A stretch of DNA of 64,000 bases, taken from Roseibacillus sp. Its GTDB lineage: Bacteria > Verrucomicrobiota > Verrucomicrobiia > Verrucomicrobiales > Akkermansiaceae. A model generated the notes under the pieces. That model saw nothing but the letters and a program-made list of their open reading frames with translations. It ran no database searches and was not told the origin of the DNA. The stretch is from assembly GCA_028821775.1 (NCBI GenBank), contig JAPKFB010000010.1, forward strand, positions 32,305 through 96,304, read 5' to 3'. Position numbers and translations under genes: made by a program. Shown piece after piece: positions 1-9,547 of the stretch (positions are counted from its first letter, which is position 1; each line of letters starts with the position of its first letter).

Positions 1-1
1 G

Positions 2-187
2 GTGGTCCATCACGACCTGGCCACTGTAAAGCGTTACTTTGATTGGCTGGTCTTGCTCAACATGCGCGTGGTTGCGTCCGGGCCCACCGCGGAGATTTTC
101 ACGAAGGACAACCTGCAGAAAACCTACGGCGGGAAGCTGAGTTTGTTGGATGACGTCGCGGAGGCGTTGCGCCATGTGGGCAGATAG
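2..187 (+). CDS. Metal ABC transporter ATP-binding protein (C-terminal end, partial)
   Basis: This is the last 61 residues of an ABC ATPase whose beginning lies outside the window. It opens with the H-loop context VHHDL, then the usual tail of metal-transporter ATPases (a stretch like [18 protein letters not shown], then YGG near the end). It presumably powers the two permeases that follow for uptake of manganese, zinc or iron across the inner membrane. The next gene starts inside it (ATG at 150 or 174), so the operon is translationally coupled. The substrate cannot be told from this fragment. Confidence 0.85.
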   Translation: MVHHDLATVKRYFDWLVLLNMRVVASGPTAEIFTKDNLQKTYGGKLSLLDDVAEALRHVGR

Positions 188-1628
188 GTCAGCGATCATC
201 CTGCGAAGGGTGATTTTGGTCATTCTGCTCCTGGGGGCGGAATCCGCTTCCGGGGGACAGGTCGACTGGCCCGAGGCAGGGCTTGTCTGGAAGGTGTTCA
301 CCTTGCAGGATTACAATACCCGTCAGGTCGTGATTTCCACCATCCTGTTGGGAGTGACCGCGGGGCTGGTGGGAACCTTCCTGCTTTTGCGCCGACGGTC
401 CTTGATGGGAGATGCCCTCTCCCATGCCACCTTCCCGGGAATCGGAGCGGCCTTTGTGGTGATGATCCTGTTGGGTGGAACCGGAAGATCACTTCCGGGA
501 TTGCTGGTGGGCGCGAGCGTGACCGGCCTGCTGGGCGTGCTCCTCGTAATGGCGATACGAAATACCACGCGACTGAAGGACGACGCGGCCATGGGGATCG
601 TGCTCAGTGTCTTCTTCGGGGTAGGGGTGGCCCTGATCCAAATGGTGAAGGACATGCCTCAAGCGGGACCTGCCGGACTGAATGATTTCATTTACGGCAC
701 TGCGGCCTCCATGATCCACAGTGACTTCCTCCTCATCCTGGTGGTGGCGATCGGCACCTGCCTGGTCTCGCTTCTTCTGCTCAAGGAACTCACCCTCCTC
801 TGTTTTGACGAAAGCTTCGCCGCGAGCCAGGGCTGGCCCACGGTGAGGCTCGATATTGCTCTGCTCACCCTTGTCACCGCGGTGACGGTGATCGGCTTGC
901 AAGCTGTGGGGCTCGTCCTGATCATCGCCTTCCTCATCACTCCTGCCACCGCTGCCCGATTCTGGACCCAACGACTCGGGTGGATGTTGACTCTCTCGGC
1001 CATCATCGGAGGGGTGAGTGGGTGGCTGGGGGCCTCCCTGAGTGCCCTGGTGCGCGATCTTCCCACCGGCGCGGTCATCGTGCTGGTGGCCGCCGCCATT
1101 TTCCTGCTCAGCATGCTTTTCGGTTGTGGGCGGGGAGTCGTTCCCCGCGGACTTCGCCATGCGCGTCTCCGGCGCAAGGTGGGCCGACAACACCTCCTTC
1201 GGGCGGTCTACGAGATTGTCGAATCCGGGCAACCGGATGTCGCGGAGCCCGTTCGGAATCTTCCCGTCACCTTCGATGCTCTTCTCGCCCATCGCTCCTG
1301 GTCCGCAGCGCAGGTGGGTGGGCTCCTCCGCACCGCCCGGGCGGAGGATCACCTGGAGAATACAGAGCCTGGCTCGGTGCGTCTTTCGGAGGCTGGATTT
1401 GGGGAAGCGTCCCGGGTGACGCGCAATCACCGGCTGTGGGAGTTATATCTGATTCGTTATGCCGACATTGCTCCCAGTCACGTTGACCGGGACGCCGACC
1501 TCGTCGAGCACGTGCTTGATGCCGAGGTGGTGAGCCAGCTTGAATCCGAGCTTCAGGACCGGCCTTCTAGCCTCGAAGTGCCACCCAGTCCGCATTTTAT
1601 CAACCAACCTAGCCCCGAAATCTCATGA
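150..1628 (+). CDS. Metal ABC transporter permease fused to a DtxR/iron-dependent-repressor-like domain
   Basis: Residues about 50-330 are a hydrophobic ABC-3 family permease (MntB/ZnuB/TroC type) with the conserved patch [17 protein letters not shown] near residue 85. The last 150 residues are soluble: a winged-helix-like stretch followed by a DtxR-type metal-binding and dimerisation motif (NHRLWELYL, then a His in [10 protein letters not shown] and ADLVEHVL), which keeps the His, Glu, Glu and His positions expected of metal ligands. The tail may sense metal on the cytoplasmic side. The ATG at 150 gives 492 residues; an in-frame ATG at 174 is an equally good start and begins just before a hydrophobic segment. 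Its stop overlaps the next start as ATGA. Permeases with such tails occur in Planctomycetes and Verrucomicrobia. Confidence 0.88.
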   Translation: MTSRRRCAMWADRSAIILRRVILVILLLGAESASGGQVDWPEAGLVWKVFTLQDYNTRQVVISTILLGVTAGLVGTFLLLRRRSLMGDALSHATFPGIGAAFVVMILLGGTGRSLPGLLVGASVTGLLGVLLVMAIRNTTRLKDDAAMGIVLSVFFGVGVALIQMVKDMPQAGPAGLNDFIYGTAASMIHSDFLLILVVAIGTCLVSLLLLKELTLLCFDESFAASQGWPTVRLDIALLTLVTAVTVIGLQAVGLVLIIAFLITPATAARFWTQRLGWMLTLSAIIGGVSGWLGASLSALVRDLPTGAVIVLVAAAIFLLSMLFGCGRGVVPRGLRHARLRRKVGRQHLLRAVYEIVESGQPDVAEPVRNLPVTFDALLAHRSWSAAQVGGLLRTARAEDHLENTEPGSVRLSEAGFGEASRVTRNHRLWELYLIRYADIAPSHVDRDADLVEHVLDAEVVSQLESELQDRPSSLEVPPSPHFINQPSPEIS

Positions 1629-2563
1629 ACTGGACCATCGATGACACCTGGATCGTGATCATCGGCGCGATGTGTGCGGTGGCCTGCGCCCTGCCGGGGT
1701 GCTTCCTCGTTTTGCGGCGAATGAGCATGATGGGAGACGCCATCAGCCATGCGGTTCTTCCCGGCCTGGCGGCAGGATTTTTGCTGACAGGGAGCCGGGC
1801 CAGCCTGGTGATGTTCATTGGAGCGGGAGTGGTCGGAGTGCTCACCGCGGTCTTTACACAGTGGGTGAGCAAATTCGGGAAGGTGGACCGGGGCGCGGCC
1901 ATGGGGATCGTGTTCACCACCCTCTTTGCGATTGGACTGATCATGATTCGGCAGGCCGCCGACGATGTGGATCTCGATGCCGGGTGCGTGCTCTATGGCG
2001 CCATTGAACTGACCATTCTTGAGCAACCAGTGAGAATCGGAGCGTTCGCGATTCCTCCTGCGGCCCTCATGATCGGTTCCGTGTTGATCGCAAATTTGCT
2101 GATTATCATGCTGTTATTCAAGGAGTTCCGGATCAGCTCCTTTGATCCCGCGCTTGCCACCACGGTTGGGATCAATGCCAATTTAATGCATTACCTCCTC
2201 ATGACCATGGTAGCGATCACGACCGTGGCCGCGTTCGAGGCGGTAGGCAGCATCATTGTGATTGCGATGCTGATCGTCCCCCCGGCGACCGCCTTTCTGC
2301 TCACTCATCGGCTGAGCGTAATGCTGGTCTTCAGCGTGGTAATTGGTGTGATTTCCTCGATTCTGGGCCATATGGGGGCCCTCTCAGTCCCTCTTCTCTT
2401 TGGCCTGAAAGGGACCGTGACATCTGGAATGATGGCGGCAGTGGCTGGCGGACTGTTTTTCCTAGCTTGGATTCTTGGTCCGGAGGGACTTCTCACCACC
2501 AGAGTGCGAGGAAATCGAGAGATCGAGAAGCCGGGTTCCGTCCCTGCTGGTGAGACGGGCTAG
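1625..2563 (+). CDS. Metal ABC transporter permease, second subunit
   Basis: This 312-residue membrane protein belongs to the ABC-3 permease family and has the same conserved patch as its upstream neighbour (RRMSMMGDAISHAVLPG near residue 35). It has about eight hydrophobic segments and no added cytoplasmic domain. It starts inside the stop codon of the preceding permease gene, so the two should be made together and form a heteromeric channel, as in TroCD/MntCD-type transporters. Mn, Zn or Fe are all possible substrates. The operon seems to end here, because the next gene is 157 bases away and unrelated. Confidence 0.9.
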   Translation: MNWTIDDTWIVIIGAMCAVACALPGCFLVLRRMSMMGDAISHAVLPGLAAGFLLTGSRASLVMFIGAGVVGVLTAVFTQWVSKFGKVDRGAAMGIVFTTLFAIGLIMIRQAADDVDLDAGCVLYGAIELTILEQPVRIGAFAIPPAALMIGSVLIANLLIIMLLFKEFRISSFDPALATTVGINANLMHYLLMTMVAITTVAAFEAVGSIIVIAMLIVPPATAFLLTHRLSVMLVFSVVIGVISSILGHMGALSVPLLFGLKGTVTSGMMAAVAGGLFFLAWILGPEGLLTTRVRGNREIEKPGSVPAGETG

Positions 2564-2720
2564 ACCAAATTCCCCTGCTAGCTTCGGGTGACGCAGTTGC
2601 TCACAAGACGTTGCGATCAGGTGTTGCAGGTTTTGAATGAACCATGTTAGGTTCGACCCCCGCTGGGCGCTTTGAGACCTGTTTTCGAGTGTGAGGTGGC
2701 CCAGAAAGATACAACTTAAC

Positions 2721-5700
2721 ATGACAGAATCAACGATGTCCGCGCTGAACCCGGATCGCGCGACGCTTAATTTCCTGAACAGTTTTCCGGAGAAGGTTCG
2801 CAACCGGGGAGAAAAGCTTCAGCAAGACGGAGCTGTCACGCAAATCTTCGGTAACCACCTCTTCATTCAAGGGCGGGTCGAGGATAGCGTGGGTGTGCAT
2901 CGCACCACCCTTCGTTTGCAGGGGAATCGCTGGTTTGGCAACTGCACTCAGGAGAAGGAGGATATCGCCGGGGCTGCCATGTATGCGACCATGCTGGAGC
3001 GCATGCATCGGGGTGAAGATCTTCCCGAATCGCCCAATGAGTTCGACGATACGCCCGTCATCGACCTGATTGAAGGCAAGTTGGATCGTGAGCTTGATGA
3101 TAAGGAGGCAGACTTTGTCAACAAGATCGAGAAGCGTTACCGTCGTTATGTGATCGAGGGTGAAGTCCACGATCACGACATGGTGCGTCTCAGCCCGCGC
3201 TGGGAGATTGCGAGTTACGAGCCGCTGGAGCTTTGGCCGGTTCCTCCTGGAGACATCATCGAGTTTTGGAACTACATCGCCTACGCGTTTTACAAGCGGA
3301 AGCTGAACTATCCGGATTTCATGAATGCGATCACCGACCTCGGGGCGGTGCAGCGCAAGATGAGCGACTGGGAACAGGAACGCGAAATTGCGGCTTGGTA
3401 TGACCGCATCGAGCGCGTGATCGAGCGCCCGCCCCAAGTCGGACCGGTGAACGCGGAGTTTCGATTGGTCGCTACCATCAACGAAGCCCGCGTGGAAGCA
3501 CGGGAAAGTGGTGGCGATTGGTATGCCTTGCGTGAGAAGCAGGAGATCGATCGCTTGCTGGAAGCCTACCGTGACTCCGCCTTGCGTCTTGACGCCTCGA
3601 GCCAGATTCTCTGGGAACACTTCCTCAACTACTACGTTGCGGAAGGGGAGGTCACCCTCGATCTCGATGAGGAGAAGGCCTGCCGATTTCTCAATCGCAT
3701 GTTCTGCCAGGAGGCGGTCAAGAGTTGCCTCGTCAACCTCGATGCCCGGCAATTCAAGAAGGTCGATGAACCGCTGAAGTGGGTGTGCGAAGATGATCCC
3801 GCGAATCCGAATTGTTTCTCTTTACAACTGGTGACTAAGAGTGGCGAGGATGTCTCGCACTCGGTGCGGTTGTTGCCGGGCCGCGAAGAGTTTTACCAAT
3901 CGGATGAGACCGTCTTTCCGGGTCCTCCGCGTTGGCTGGAAGAGACTGAAGTCATGCCCCGCTATCTCATTCCCAAGACCGTCATCGACGGTCTGGAAGG
4001 AGTGGAGTTTCTGCGGAAGATTGGGGCCAAACTTCCCGATTCGATGAAGAAGCGGGTGGTCGATCTCGACCTCTACCCGCGCTTCGAGATGAAGATCATG
4101 CAGGGCCTCACCGCGGCGGAAACCGAACATCTGGTCATCGATGTGGCTGCCCTGGAGAAGAAAGAGCGTCGGACCGAGAAGCTCATCAAGGGGGGCTGGG
4201 ATCTCGTCAACCAGAAGCCCGTCCGCGGCAAGCAGCTTCTGCGCTTTGCCCGCGAAAAACTATATCCTGTTCCCGATTTGCTGAGTGAGCTTGGCCTCTC
4301 CTATGACGAGAAGCTGGACGCATTCAAAGCGCGGATCACGAAGCAGTTTCCTGAGAAATTTGCGGAGTGGAATGAGAAGATGCCCGAGTCGATTGTGATC
4401 GAAATGGACGGGCGACTCCGCACCATCCTTGCCGATCCTGTCTCGGCGGCGGTTCGCTTCGAAGTCGTCAACCAGGAGATCGATTGGTTCGACCTTCGCA
4501 TCGTGATCGACGTGCAGGGCGTGAATTTGAGCAAGGCGCAGATTCGCCAGTTGGTGGCCGCGCGGGGTGGTTATGTGCGGATGGACGACGGGTCCTGGAT
4601 GCGTCTTGAGATCAAGCTCGACCCCGATCAACGTGATGCGGTGACCCGGCTCGGTCTCGATCCCTTTGACTTGTCCGGCGAGACCCACCGTATGCACGCC
4701 ATGCAGTTGGCCGACCCCAAGGCTGCCGAGGTCTTTGACCCCAAGGCCTGGAAGCGCATCAAGGACAGCGCCAAGGAGATCAAAATTGATATCACCCCTG
4801 AGGTGCCCAAGGGATTGGATGCCGAGCTTCGGCCTTACCAAGTGGAGGGCTTCCAGTTTCTCGCCTATCTCTCGTCCAACAATTTTGGCGGGATCCTGGC
4901 TGACGACATGGGTCTTGGGAAAACGGTGCAGAGTTTGGCCTACATGCTTTGGCTCCGTCAACTCGCCAAGGATAAGGGCAAGCATATGCCGATCCTCGTG
5001 GTCTGTCCGAAGTCGGTTCTCGATGTGTGGTCCATGGAGGCTGCGCGCTTCGCGCCCGAACTCTCGCTGCAGGTTTTGCGGAGTCGGGATGAGCTTGATC
5101 TCGAAGCTCTCAATACCACCCTCGATGTGCTCGTGCTGAACTACGCGCAACTCCGCGTGGGTGGTGACGAACTGAACACCGTGAAATGGCTGGTCGTCAT
5201 TCTCGACGAGGGCCAGCAGATCAAGAACCCGGATTCAAAGGCCGCCAAGTGCGCCCGCGAATTGAGCTGCGAGAATCGCCTGGTGTTGACCGGAACTCCG
5301 ATTGAGAACCGCTTGATGGACATGTGGTCCCTGATGGCGTTCGCGATGCCGGGAGTGCTTGGCTCACGGGCCTATTTCAAGAAACGCTTCGACAAACGCA
5401 AGGATCCCAACTCGCAGAACCGGCTTGCAGCACGCCTGCGTCCCTTTCTCCTGCGTCGGACCAAGGGGCAGGTTGCCAAGGATCTTCCGCCCCGGACCGA
5501 GGAAGAGGTCTACGCCAAGATGGAAGGCATTCAGCTGGAGCTCTACAAGGCCGAGCTTAAGCGAATCCAGAAGGCCTTGCTCGGCCTGGATTCCGACGAA
5601 GCGGTGAAGAAAAACAGTTTTGCCATTTTGCAGGGACTCATGCGACTGCGGCAGATTTGTTGTCACCCGGGACTCATCGATCCGAAGTATCTGAAGGAGG

Positions 5701-6242
5701 AGAGTTCGAAACTCACCGCGCTTTTTTATCTTCTCGATCAACTTCGCGAAGAAGGACACAAGGTGCTCGTCTTCTCGCAGTTCGTTTCGATGCTGGTGAT
5801 CATCCGCACTCAATTGGAAGTCGATAGCCGCCCCTTCAACTACCTCACTGGTCAGACCAAGGACCGCAAGGGGGAGATCGAAAAGTTCCAGACCTGCAAG
5901 GAGCCTTCCGTATTTTTGCTCTCGCTCAAGGCGGGTGGTTCCGGCCTGAACCTGACCTCGGCCTCTTACGTCATTCTTTACGACCCGTGGTGGAACCCGG
6001 CCGTTGAGAATCAGGCCATCGACCGGACCCACCGAATTGGTCAGAAGAACAAGGTGATCGCCTATCGTCTCCTCACCCGCGACACGGTCGAGGAAAAGAT
6101 TCGAGTTCTCCAGCACCAGAAGACCGCGTTGGTGAGCAACGTTCTGGGTGACGAGGGCTTCGCGAGTAATCTCGACCTGGATGACCTGCAGTTCATTTTG
6201 AGCCACGGGGGGGAGATGGAAGGGGATATTGAGGACGCCTGA
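2721..6242 (+). CDS. SNF2/Rad54-family DEAD/DEAH-box helicase
   Basis: A protein of about 1173 residues. The C-terminal half is a complete SNF2 ATPase: DDMGLGKT (Walker A), VLDEGQQIKNP in the DEAH position (DEGQ), LTGTPIEN, LLRRTKGQV, and the helicase C-terminal motifs VFSQF, LSLKAGGSGLNL and DRTHRIGQ. Such proteins translocate on DNA and remodel protein-DNA complexes. The N-terminal 680 residues are a long region I cannot assign; no clear SWIM zinc finger (CxCx..CxH) is visible. Two further starts are possible, GTG at 2691 and ATG at 2736; the ATG at 2721 was chosen as the first ATG. It appears to be monocistronic. Confidence 0.93.
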   Translation: MTESTMSALNPDRATLNFLNSFPEKVRNRGEKLQQDGAVTQIFGNHLFIQGRVEDSVGVHRTTLRLQGNRWFGNCTQEKEDIAGAAMYATMLERMHRGEDLPESPNEFDDTPVIDLIEGKLDRELDDKEADFVNKIEKRYRRYVIEGEVHDHDMVRLSPRWEIASYEPLELWPVPPGDIIEFWNYIAYAFYKRKLNYPDFMNAITDLGAVQRKMSDWEQEREIAAWYDRIERVIERPPQVGPVNAEFRLVATINEARVEARESGGDWYALREKQEIDRLLEAYRDSALRLDASSQILWEHFLNYYVAEGEVTLDLDEEKACRFLNRMFCQEAVKSCLVNLDARQFKKVDEPLKWVCEDDPANPNCFSLQLVTKSGEDVSHSVRLLPGREEFYQSDETVFPGPPRWLEETEVMPRYLIPKTVIDGLEGVEFLRKIGAKLPDSMKKRVVDLDLYPRFEMKIMQGLTAAETEHLVIDVAALEKKERRTEKLIKGGWDLVNQKPVRGKQLLRFAREKLYPVPDLLSELGLSYDEKLDAFKARITKQFPEKFAEWNEKMPESIVIEMDGRLRTILADPVSAAVRFEVVNQEIDWFDLRIVIDVQGVNLSKAQIRQLVAARGGYVRMDDGSWMRLEIKLDPDQRDAVTRLGLDPFDLSGETHRMHAMQLADPKAAEVFDPKAWKRIKDSAKEIKIDITPEVPKGLDAELRPYQVEGFQFLAYLSSNNFGGILADDMGLGKTVQSLAYMLWLRQLAKDKGKHMPILVVCPKSVLDVWSMEAARFAPELSLQVLRSRDELDLEALNTTLDVLVLNYAQLRVGGDELNTVKWLVVILDEGQQIKNPDSKAAKCARELSCENRLVLTGTPIENRLMDMWSLMAFAMPGVLGSRAYFKKRFDKRKDPNSQNRLAARLRPFLLRRTKGQVAKDLPPRTEEEVYAKMEGIQLELYKAELKRIQKALLGLDSDEAVKKNSFAILQGLMRLRQICCHPGLIDPKYLKEESSKLTALFYLLDQLREEGHKVLVFSQFVSMLVIIRTQLEVDSRPFNYLTGQTKDRKGEIEKFQTCKEPSVFLLSLKAGGSGLNLTSASYVILYDPWWNPAVENQAIDRTHRIGQKNKVIAYRLLTRDTVEEKIRVLQHQKTALVSNVLGDEGFASNLDLDDLQFILSHGGEMEGDIEDA

Positions 6243-6328
6243 GTGTGCTGAGGTAACAAAGAGCGTTGTCCAGCTGGTGAAATGACGAACAACTTTGCTT
6301 GGTAAAAAGCAGAGGGGAGACTGCCATC

Positions 6329-6548
6329 ATGCTATCAGAAACCTGCTTGTTCTCGTCATTGCGGCCCTTTCCGGTCTGTATCCGTTGGTGATGGGCCCAA
6401 CGCTGGATCCGCCGCCTTCCTCGATGAAGGGTTGGCAGGTCTTGGGTTTCTGAATGCCTTGGGGTGTCTCGGGGCTGATCTGGGAAACATTTTGGGAAAG
6501 AGAGGGCCGGTGCCTGCGCTCGTTCGGGACGTCACTCTGCCCCAGTGA
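6329..6548 (+). pseudogene. Possible decayed small membrane protein gene (YkvA/DUF1232-like), frameshifted
   Basis: The 462-base gap between the helicase and the cytochrome gene has no intact gene. Two reading frames look like pieces of one small protein. From 6334 one frame reads IRNLLVLVIAALSGLY, a membrane helix. After about 6396 another frame reads FLDEGLAGLGFLNALGCLGADLGNIL up to a stop at 6546-6548. This order (helix, LDE..A, second helix ending in a G.DL motif) is like small two-helix DUF1232/YkvA-type proteins. An ATG at 6329 is in neither frame, so at least two indels are needed. The family match is from memory and tentative. Confidence 0.35.
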
Positions 6549-6704
6549 CAGCGTCCGAGGTAAGGGAGAGACGGATGTCTCCTGATCATGGGACTGTTTT
6601 GAGTCAGTTTACCGTTGTTTGCCGGGGGTGAAAGTGATGCCATGCTCAAGCCTTGATGCGATTCGAAAACTTGTCACACCAAGCCGCGTATCTCTCCTCA
6701 TCTT

Positions 6705-7739
6705 ATGAGTCACTCCACCCGAATTCCTGTCGTCCTCGCCACTGTGGTGGGGTGTGTTTTGCTTGGAAACACCGCATTGGCCAAGCCGGCCGCCGAGCGT
6801 GAGACCTACAAAGAGGTCATTATCCCCATTTTGCGGGGCAAGTGCTACCAGTGCCACTCTGATGCCGCCGAGAATCCAAGCGGGAAAAAGAAGATCAAGG
6901 GGAAGCTTGAGCTGACCTCGATTGCCTCCATCAAGAAAGGTGGCGACGAGGATGTCGCTGCGGTGCCAGGGAATGTGGACGAGAGCCTCATGATTGAGCG
7001 AATCAAACTCGCGCACGATGATGACGATCACATGCCGCCTGATGGAAAGCCGCAGATCGCACCTCATGAGCTCAAAATTCTTGAGTGGTGGATTTCGGCC
7101 AGCCTGCCCGAGGGTAAGAGTTTGAAGGATTCCGGAGCTCCCGCAGAAGTGATTGCGGCAGCTGGGAAGGTGCCCTCCGATGAGGAGGTGAAGAAGACCC
7201 TCGCAAAGGCGGCTAGTCAGACTGGAGCCGATACCGCCAAGCTTGCCGAGGCGCGCAAAGCGCTCGAAGATGTGATGACCAAGGTTTCGGAGAGCTTTCC
7301 GAATGCAATCGGTTTTGTTTCCCAGCAGGACAGTGACCTGACCTTTACCGCGGTGAGCATGCGCAAGGATTTCAAGGACGAGCACATCGCCAAGCTCGTG
7401 CCGGTGAACGGCGGTTTAGTCGACGTTAATCTGGGATCGACTTCGATCACCGATGCAGGGGTGGCCGGGTTGAGCAAGATGCCGAAGCTCAAAAAGCTCT
7501 GGCTCAATGGAACTCAGGTCACCGACAACGGCCTCGACGCGATCAAGGGGCTTGGCGAGTTGGAGTATCTCAATCTTTATGGCACCCAAGTGACCGACGC
7601 CGGACTCAAGAAGCTGGTGGGCTTGAAAAACCTCAAGAAGCTCTACCTCTGGCAGACCAAGGTCACGCCCGGGGCAGTCGAAGAGTTCAAGAAAAGCATG
7701 AAGGATTGCGACGTGAACCTCGGAATCAGCGTTCAGTAA
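6705..7739 (+). CDS. Secreted cytochrome c-domain protein with leucine-rich repeats
   Basis: 344 residues. A signal peptide (about residues 1-26) is followed by a planctomycete-type cytochrome c domain with one heme motif, CYQCH, near residue 46, and the downstream DDHMPPDG segment that can give the axial methionine. A helical linker leads to three or four leucine-rich repeats near the C-terminus (LWLNGTQVTDNGL, LNLYGTQVTDAGL, LYLWQTKVTPGAV). Such proteins act in the periplasm and are frequent in Verrucomicrobia and Planctomycetes; their substrates are mostly unknown. It is followed by a good terminator and appears monocistronic. The start gives a clean signal peptide. Confidence 0.85.
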   Translation: MSHSTRIPVVLATVVGCVLLGNTALAKPAAERETYKEVIIPILRGKCYQCHSDAAENPSGKKKIKGKLELTSIASIKKGGDEDVAAVPGNVDESLMIERIKLAHDDDDHMPPDGKPQIAPHELKILEWWISASLPEGKSLKDSGAPAEVIAAAGKVPSDEEVKKTLAKAASQTGADTAKLAEARKALEDVMTKVSESFPNAIGFVSQQDSDLTFTAVSMRKDFKDEHIAKLVPVNGGLVDVNLGSTSITDAGVAGLSKMPKLKKLWLNGTQVTDNGLDAIKGLGELEYLNLYGTQVTDAGLKKLVGLKNLKKLYLWQTKVTPGAVEEFKKSMKDCDVNLGISVQ

Positions 7740-7771
7740 TTTCACGAACAAAGAGCGCGTCCTCAAGCAAG

Positions 7772-7799
7772 CCCCGCAGTGAATTCCTGCGGGGTTTTT
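7772..7799 (+). terminator. Rho-independent terminator after the cytochrome c/LRR gene
   Basis: A perfect 8-base stem CCCCGCAG / CTGCGGGG (7772-7779 with 7787-7794), a 7-base loop and five T residues (7795-7799) lie 33 bases after the stop codon. Confidence 0.85.
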
Positions 7800-8005
7800 C
7801 GTGGGCTGGTGGTCTGAGGGTTGGAGGAGCGGAACTTCGGAACGGGCTTGTAGATTTCTTCTGCGAGGGAGTTGAGGCGGGAGGACTGCGGGTGGCAGGC
7901 AAGAGCACTCCGCGCCCTTGCCCCTTAATTGTCCCCTCCGAACTTCGGCAGGATATCCTCCCCCGCAAGGACTTGGTCCCTGGGTAATTCGGGGGAGTCG
8001 GGCTA

Positions 8006-9388
8006 CTACCTGTTGCCCTGGCGCCCCTGGAATTCACGAATGCTGTCGCGGAAATCCTGGCGGCGATTGGCGTCCTGGAGAACCTGCTCCTGTTGCTCGG
8101 CTGGAAGTCCACTGGAGGGAAGCCATGTGCGGGCCTCCTCCGGGTCCGACCGGATCCATGAGCGCGCTACCCCACTGAGGGTTTCGAGCCGAATCTGTTC
8201 ATCGCTGATGGTGCCAGCCCAGTCCGCAGCGACCCGTGGTTCGGAGCCGTCGAGCTCATTGGCAAAGCTGCGCACGGCTGCGTCGCGAGTGGCCGAGGCC
8301 GGCATGGCGGTGAGGTATTCTCCCGCCGCCACCGGGTCTTCCTTGGTCCAGCGTTCCATCGACTGGTGGATCGCGCGGGGCTGGCTCTCGTCCGGGAGCT
8401 CGGCTAGCCAACGAACTGCAGCGCTGGGATCGTCGCGCCCAAGTTCCTCGGCTACCTCGCGGATGGCCCGCTCCGCGTACTCGTTCCCAGCGTGGCTCTT
8501 GACCCACTCTGCGGCGGCTTCCGGATCTTCTCGGGCAAAGCCTTCGGCCACCCGGTCGAAGGCCGAGGCCTTGATGGTTCCCTCGGGCAACCCTTCGGCC
8601 CAAGCGGTGGCAATGTTCATGCCGCGCTCGATTTGCGCGTTGGCGATGGTGTCGAGTTGCCGATCGAAGGCGTAGGCGCGTGCGCGCTCAATTCCTTCGC
8701 GAGTCCTTTGGTCGTCAATATTGGCGATGGATTCGCGTTGCTCGGTGTCCATCTGGAAGACGAAGGTGGTCGCGGCTCCCGGATCGGAACTCGCAAGGCC
8801 ACTCACGATGCCGTGCGCGAGGCTGTTTTTCTCCCAGTCATTTTCCACTGTGGCCAAGTAAGCCTTGGCGGCCTCGGGATCTACGCTGGCCCAGCCCCTG
8901 ATCGCAGCGATGCCAGCTTGACCACGGCGGCGGGGATCGCGGCCCAACTCAGCAACAGCAGCCATTGCGGCGGCGCCATTCAACTTGCCCCAGGCTTGGA
9001 GGAAGAGAGCCATCTGTTGGGCGGAGTCGCCTCCCCGGCCGCCCTTGCGCAGGGCGTCGAAGATGGCGCGGGCACTTCCTTCGTCCATCTCAAGGATCAG
9101 GTCTGCGAAGAGTTTGTTGGCGAGCAAGGGATCTCTCTCATTCAGGAACTGACCCACCGTGACCCCGGTCCCCGCCCTGTTGCCGGAGGGGTAGCGCGAG
9201 AACCTGGAACCACTCCCGTTTGCCTCACCGGAGGCAAGGGTGCCGGAGGGTCCCGTGCTACTCTTGCCATGGACGGAATGGTCCGGGTTTCCTGGGTTGT
9301 TGTTTGAATCAACGCTGGAGCGGCCGAACAGGAAGGCGGCCGCTGCGATGGCCACCCAAGCGGCATTGAGGATCATGGATTTGTTCAT
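8006..9388 (-). CDS. Secreted or membrane-anchored helical-repeat protein (DPxxAxxW repeats)
   Basis: 460 residues. One N-terminal hydrophobic segment (about residues 6-22, ending FLFGRSS) is followed by a Ser/Gly-rich low-complexity linker and then a helical region. That region holds about seven repeats of 35-40 residues built around a motif like DPEAAxxW (for example VDPEAAKAYL, EDPEAAAEWV, DDPSAAVRWL, SDPEEARTWL). The repeats suggest an alpha-solenoid used for protein binding in the periplasm. Similar proteins are common in Verrucomicrobia; I know of no defined function. It lies downstream of the ECF sigma gene on the same strand but 159 bases away. A small inverted repeat (GCCGA/TCGGC, 9410-9423) is in its leader. 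Confidence 0.7.
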   Translation of the reverse strand: MNKSMILNAAWVAIAAAAFLFGRSSVDSNNNPGNPDHSVHGKSSTGPSGTLASGEANGSGSRFSRYPSGNRAGTGVTVGQFLNERDPLLANKLFADLILEMDEGSARAIFDALRKGGRGGDSAQQMALFLQAWGKLNGAAAMAAVAELGRDPRRRGQAGIAAIRGWASVDPEAAKAYLATVENDWEKNSLAHGIVSGLASSDPGAATTFVFQMDTEQRESIANIDDQRTREGIERARAYAFDRQLDTIANAQIERGMNIATAWAEGLPEGTIKASAFDRVAEGFAREDPEAAAEWVKSHAGNEYAERAIREVAEELGRDDPSAAVRWLAELPDESQPRAIHQSMERWTKEDPVAAGEYLTAMPASATRDAAVRSFANELDGSEPRVAADWAGTISDEQIRLETLSGVARSWIRSDPEEARTWLPSSGLPAEQQEQVLQDANRRQDFRDSIREFQGRQGNR

Positions 9389-9547
9389 CGAATTGGGGGG
9401 TGGATTTGCGCCGAGAGCTCGGCAGAATATTTAGAATCAGGGCCGCCGGGGAGGAGAAATTCGAGGCGGATGTCCGAACCGGTGGAATCAACCTACATAT
9501 GCGCGTGCTGGACGTGAGTTCCGCAGGATTTTCACAAATAGGCCCAG

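Noticed and set aside
2640..2700. tRNA-like T-arm sequence (GGTTCGACCCC near 2650)
   Set aside because: No matching acceptor, D or anticodon arms; the same applies to GTTCAAGCC near 36181.
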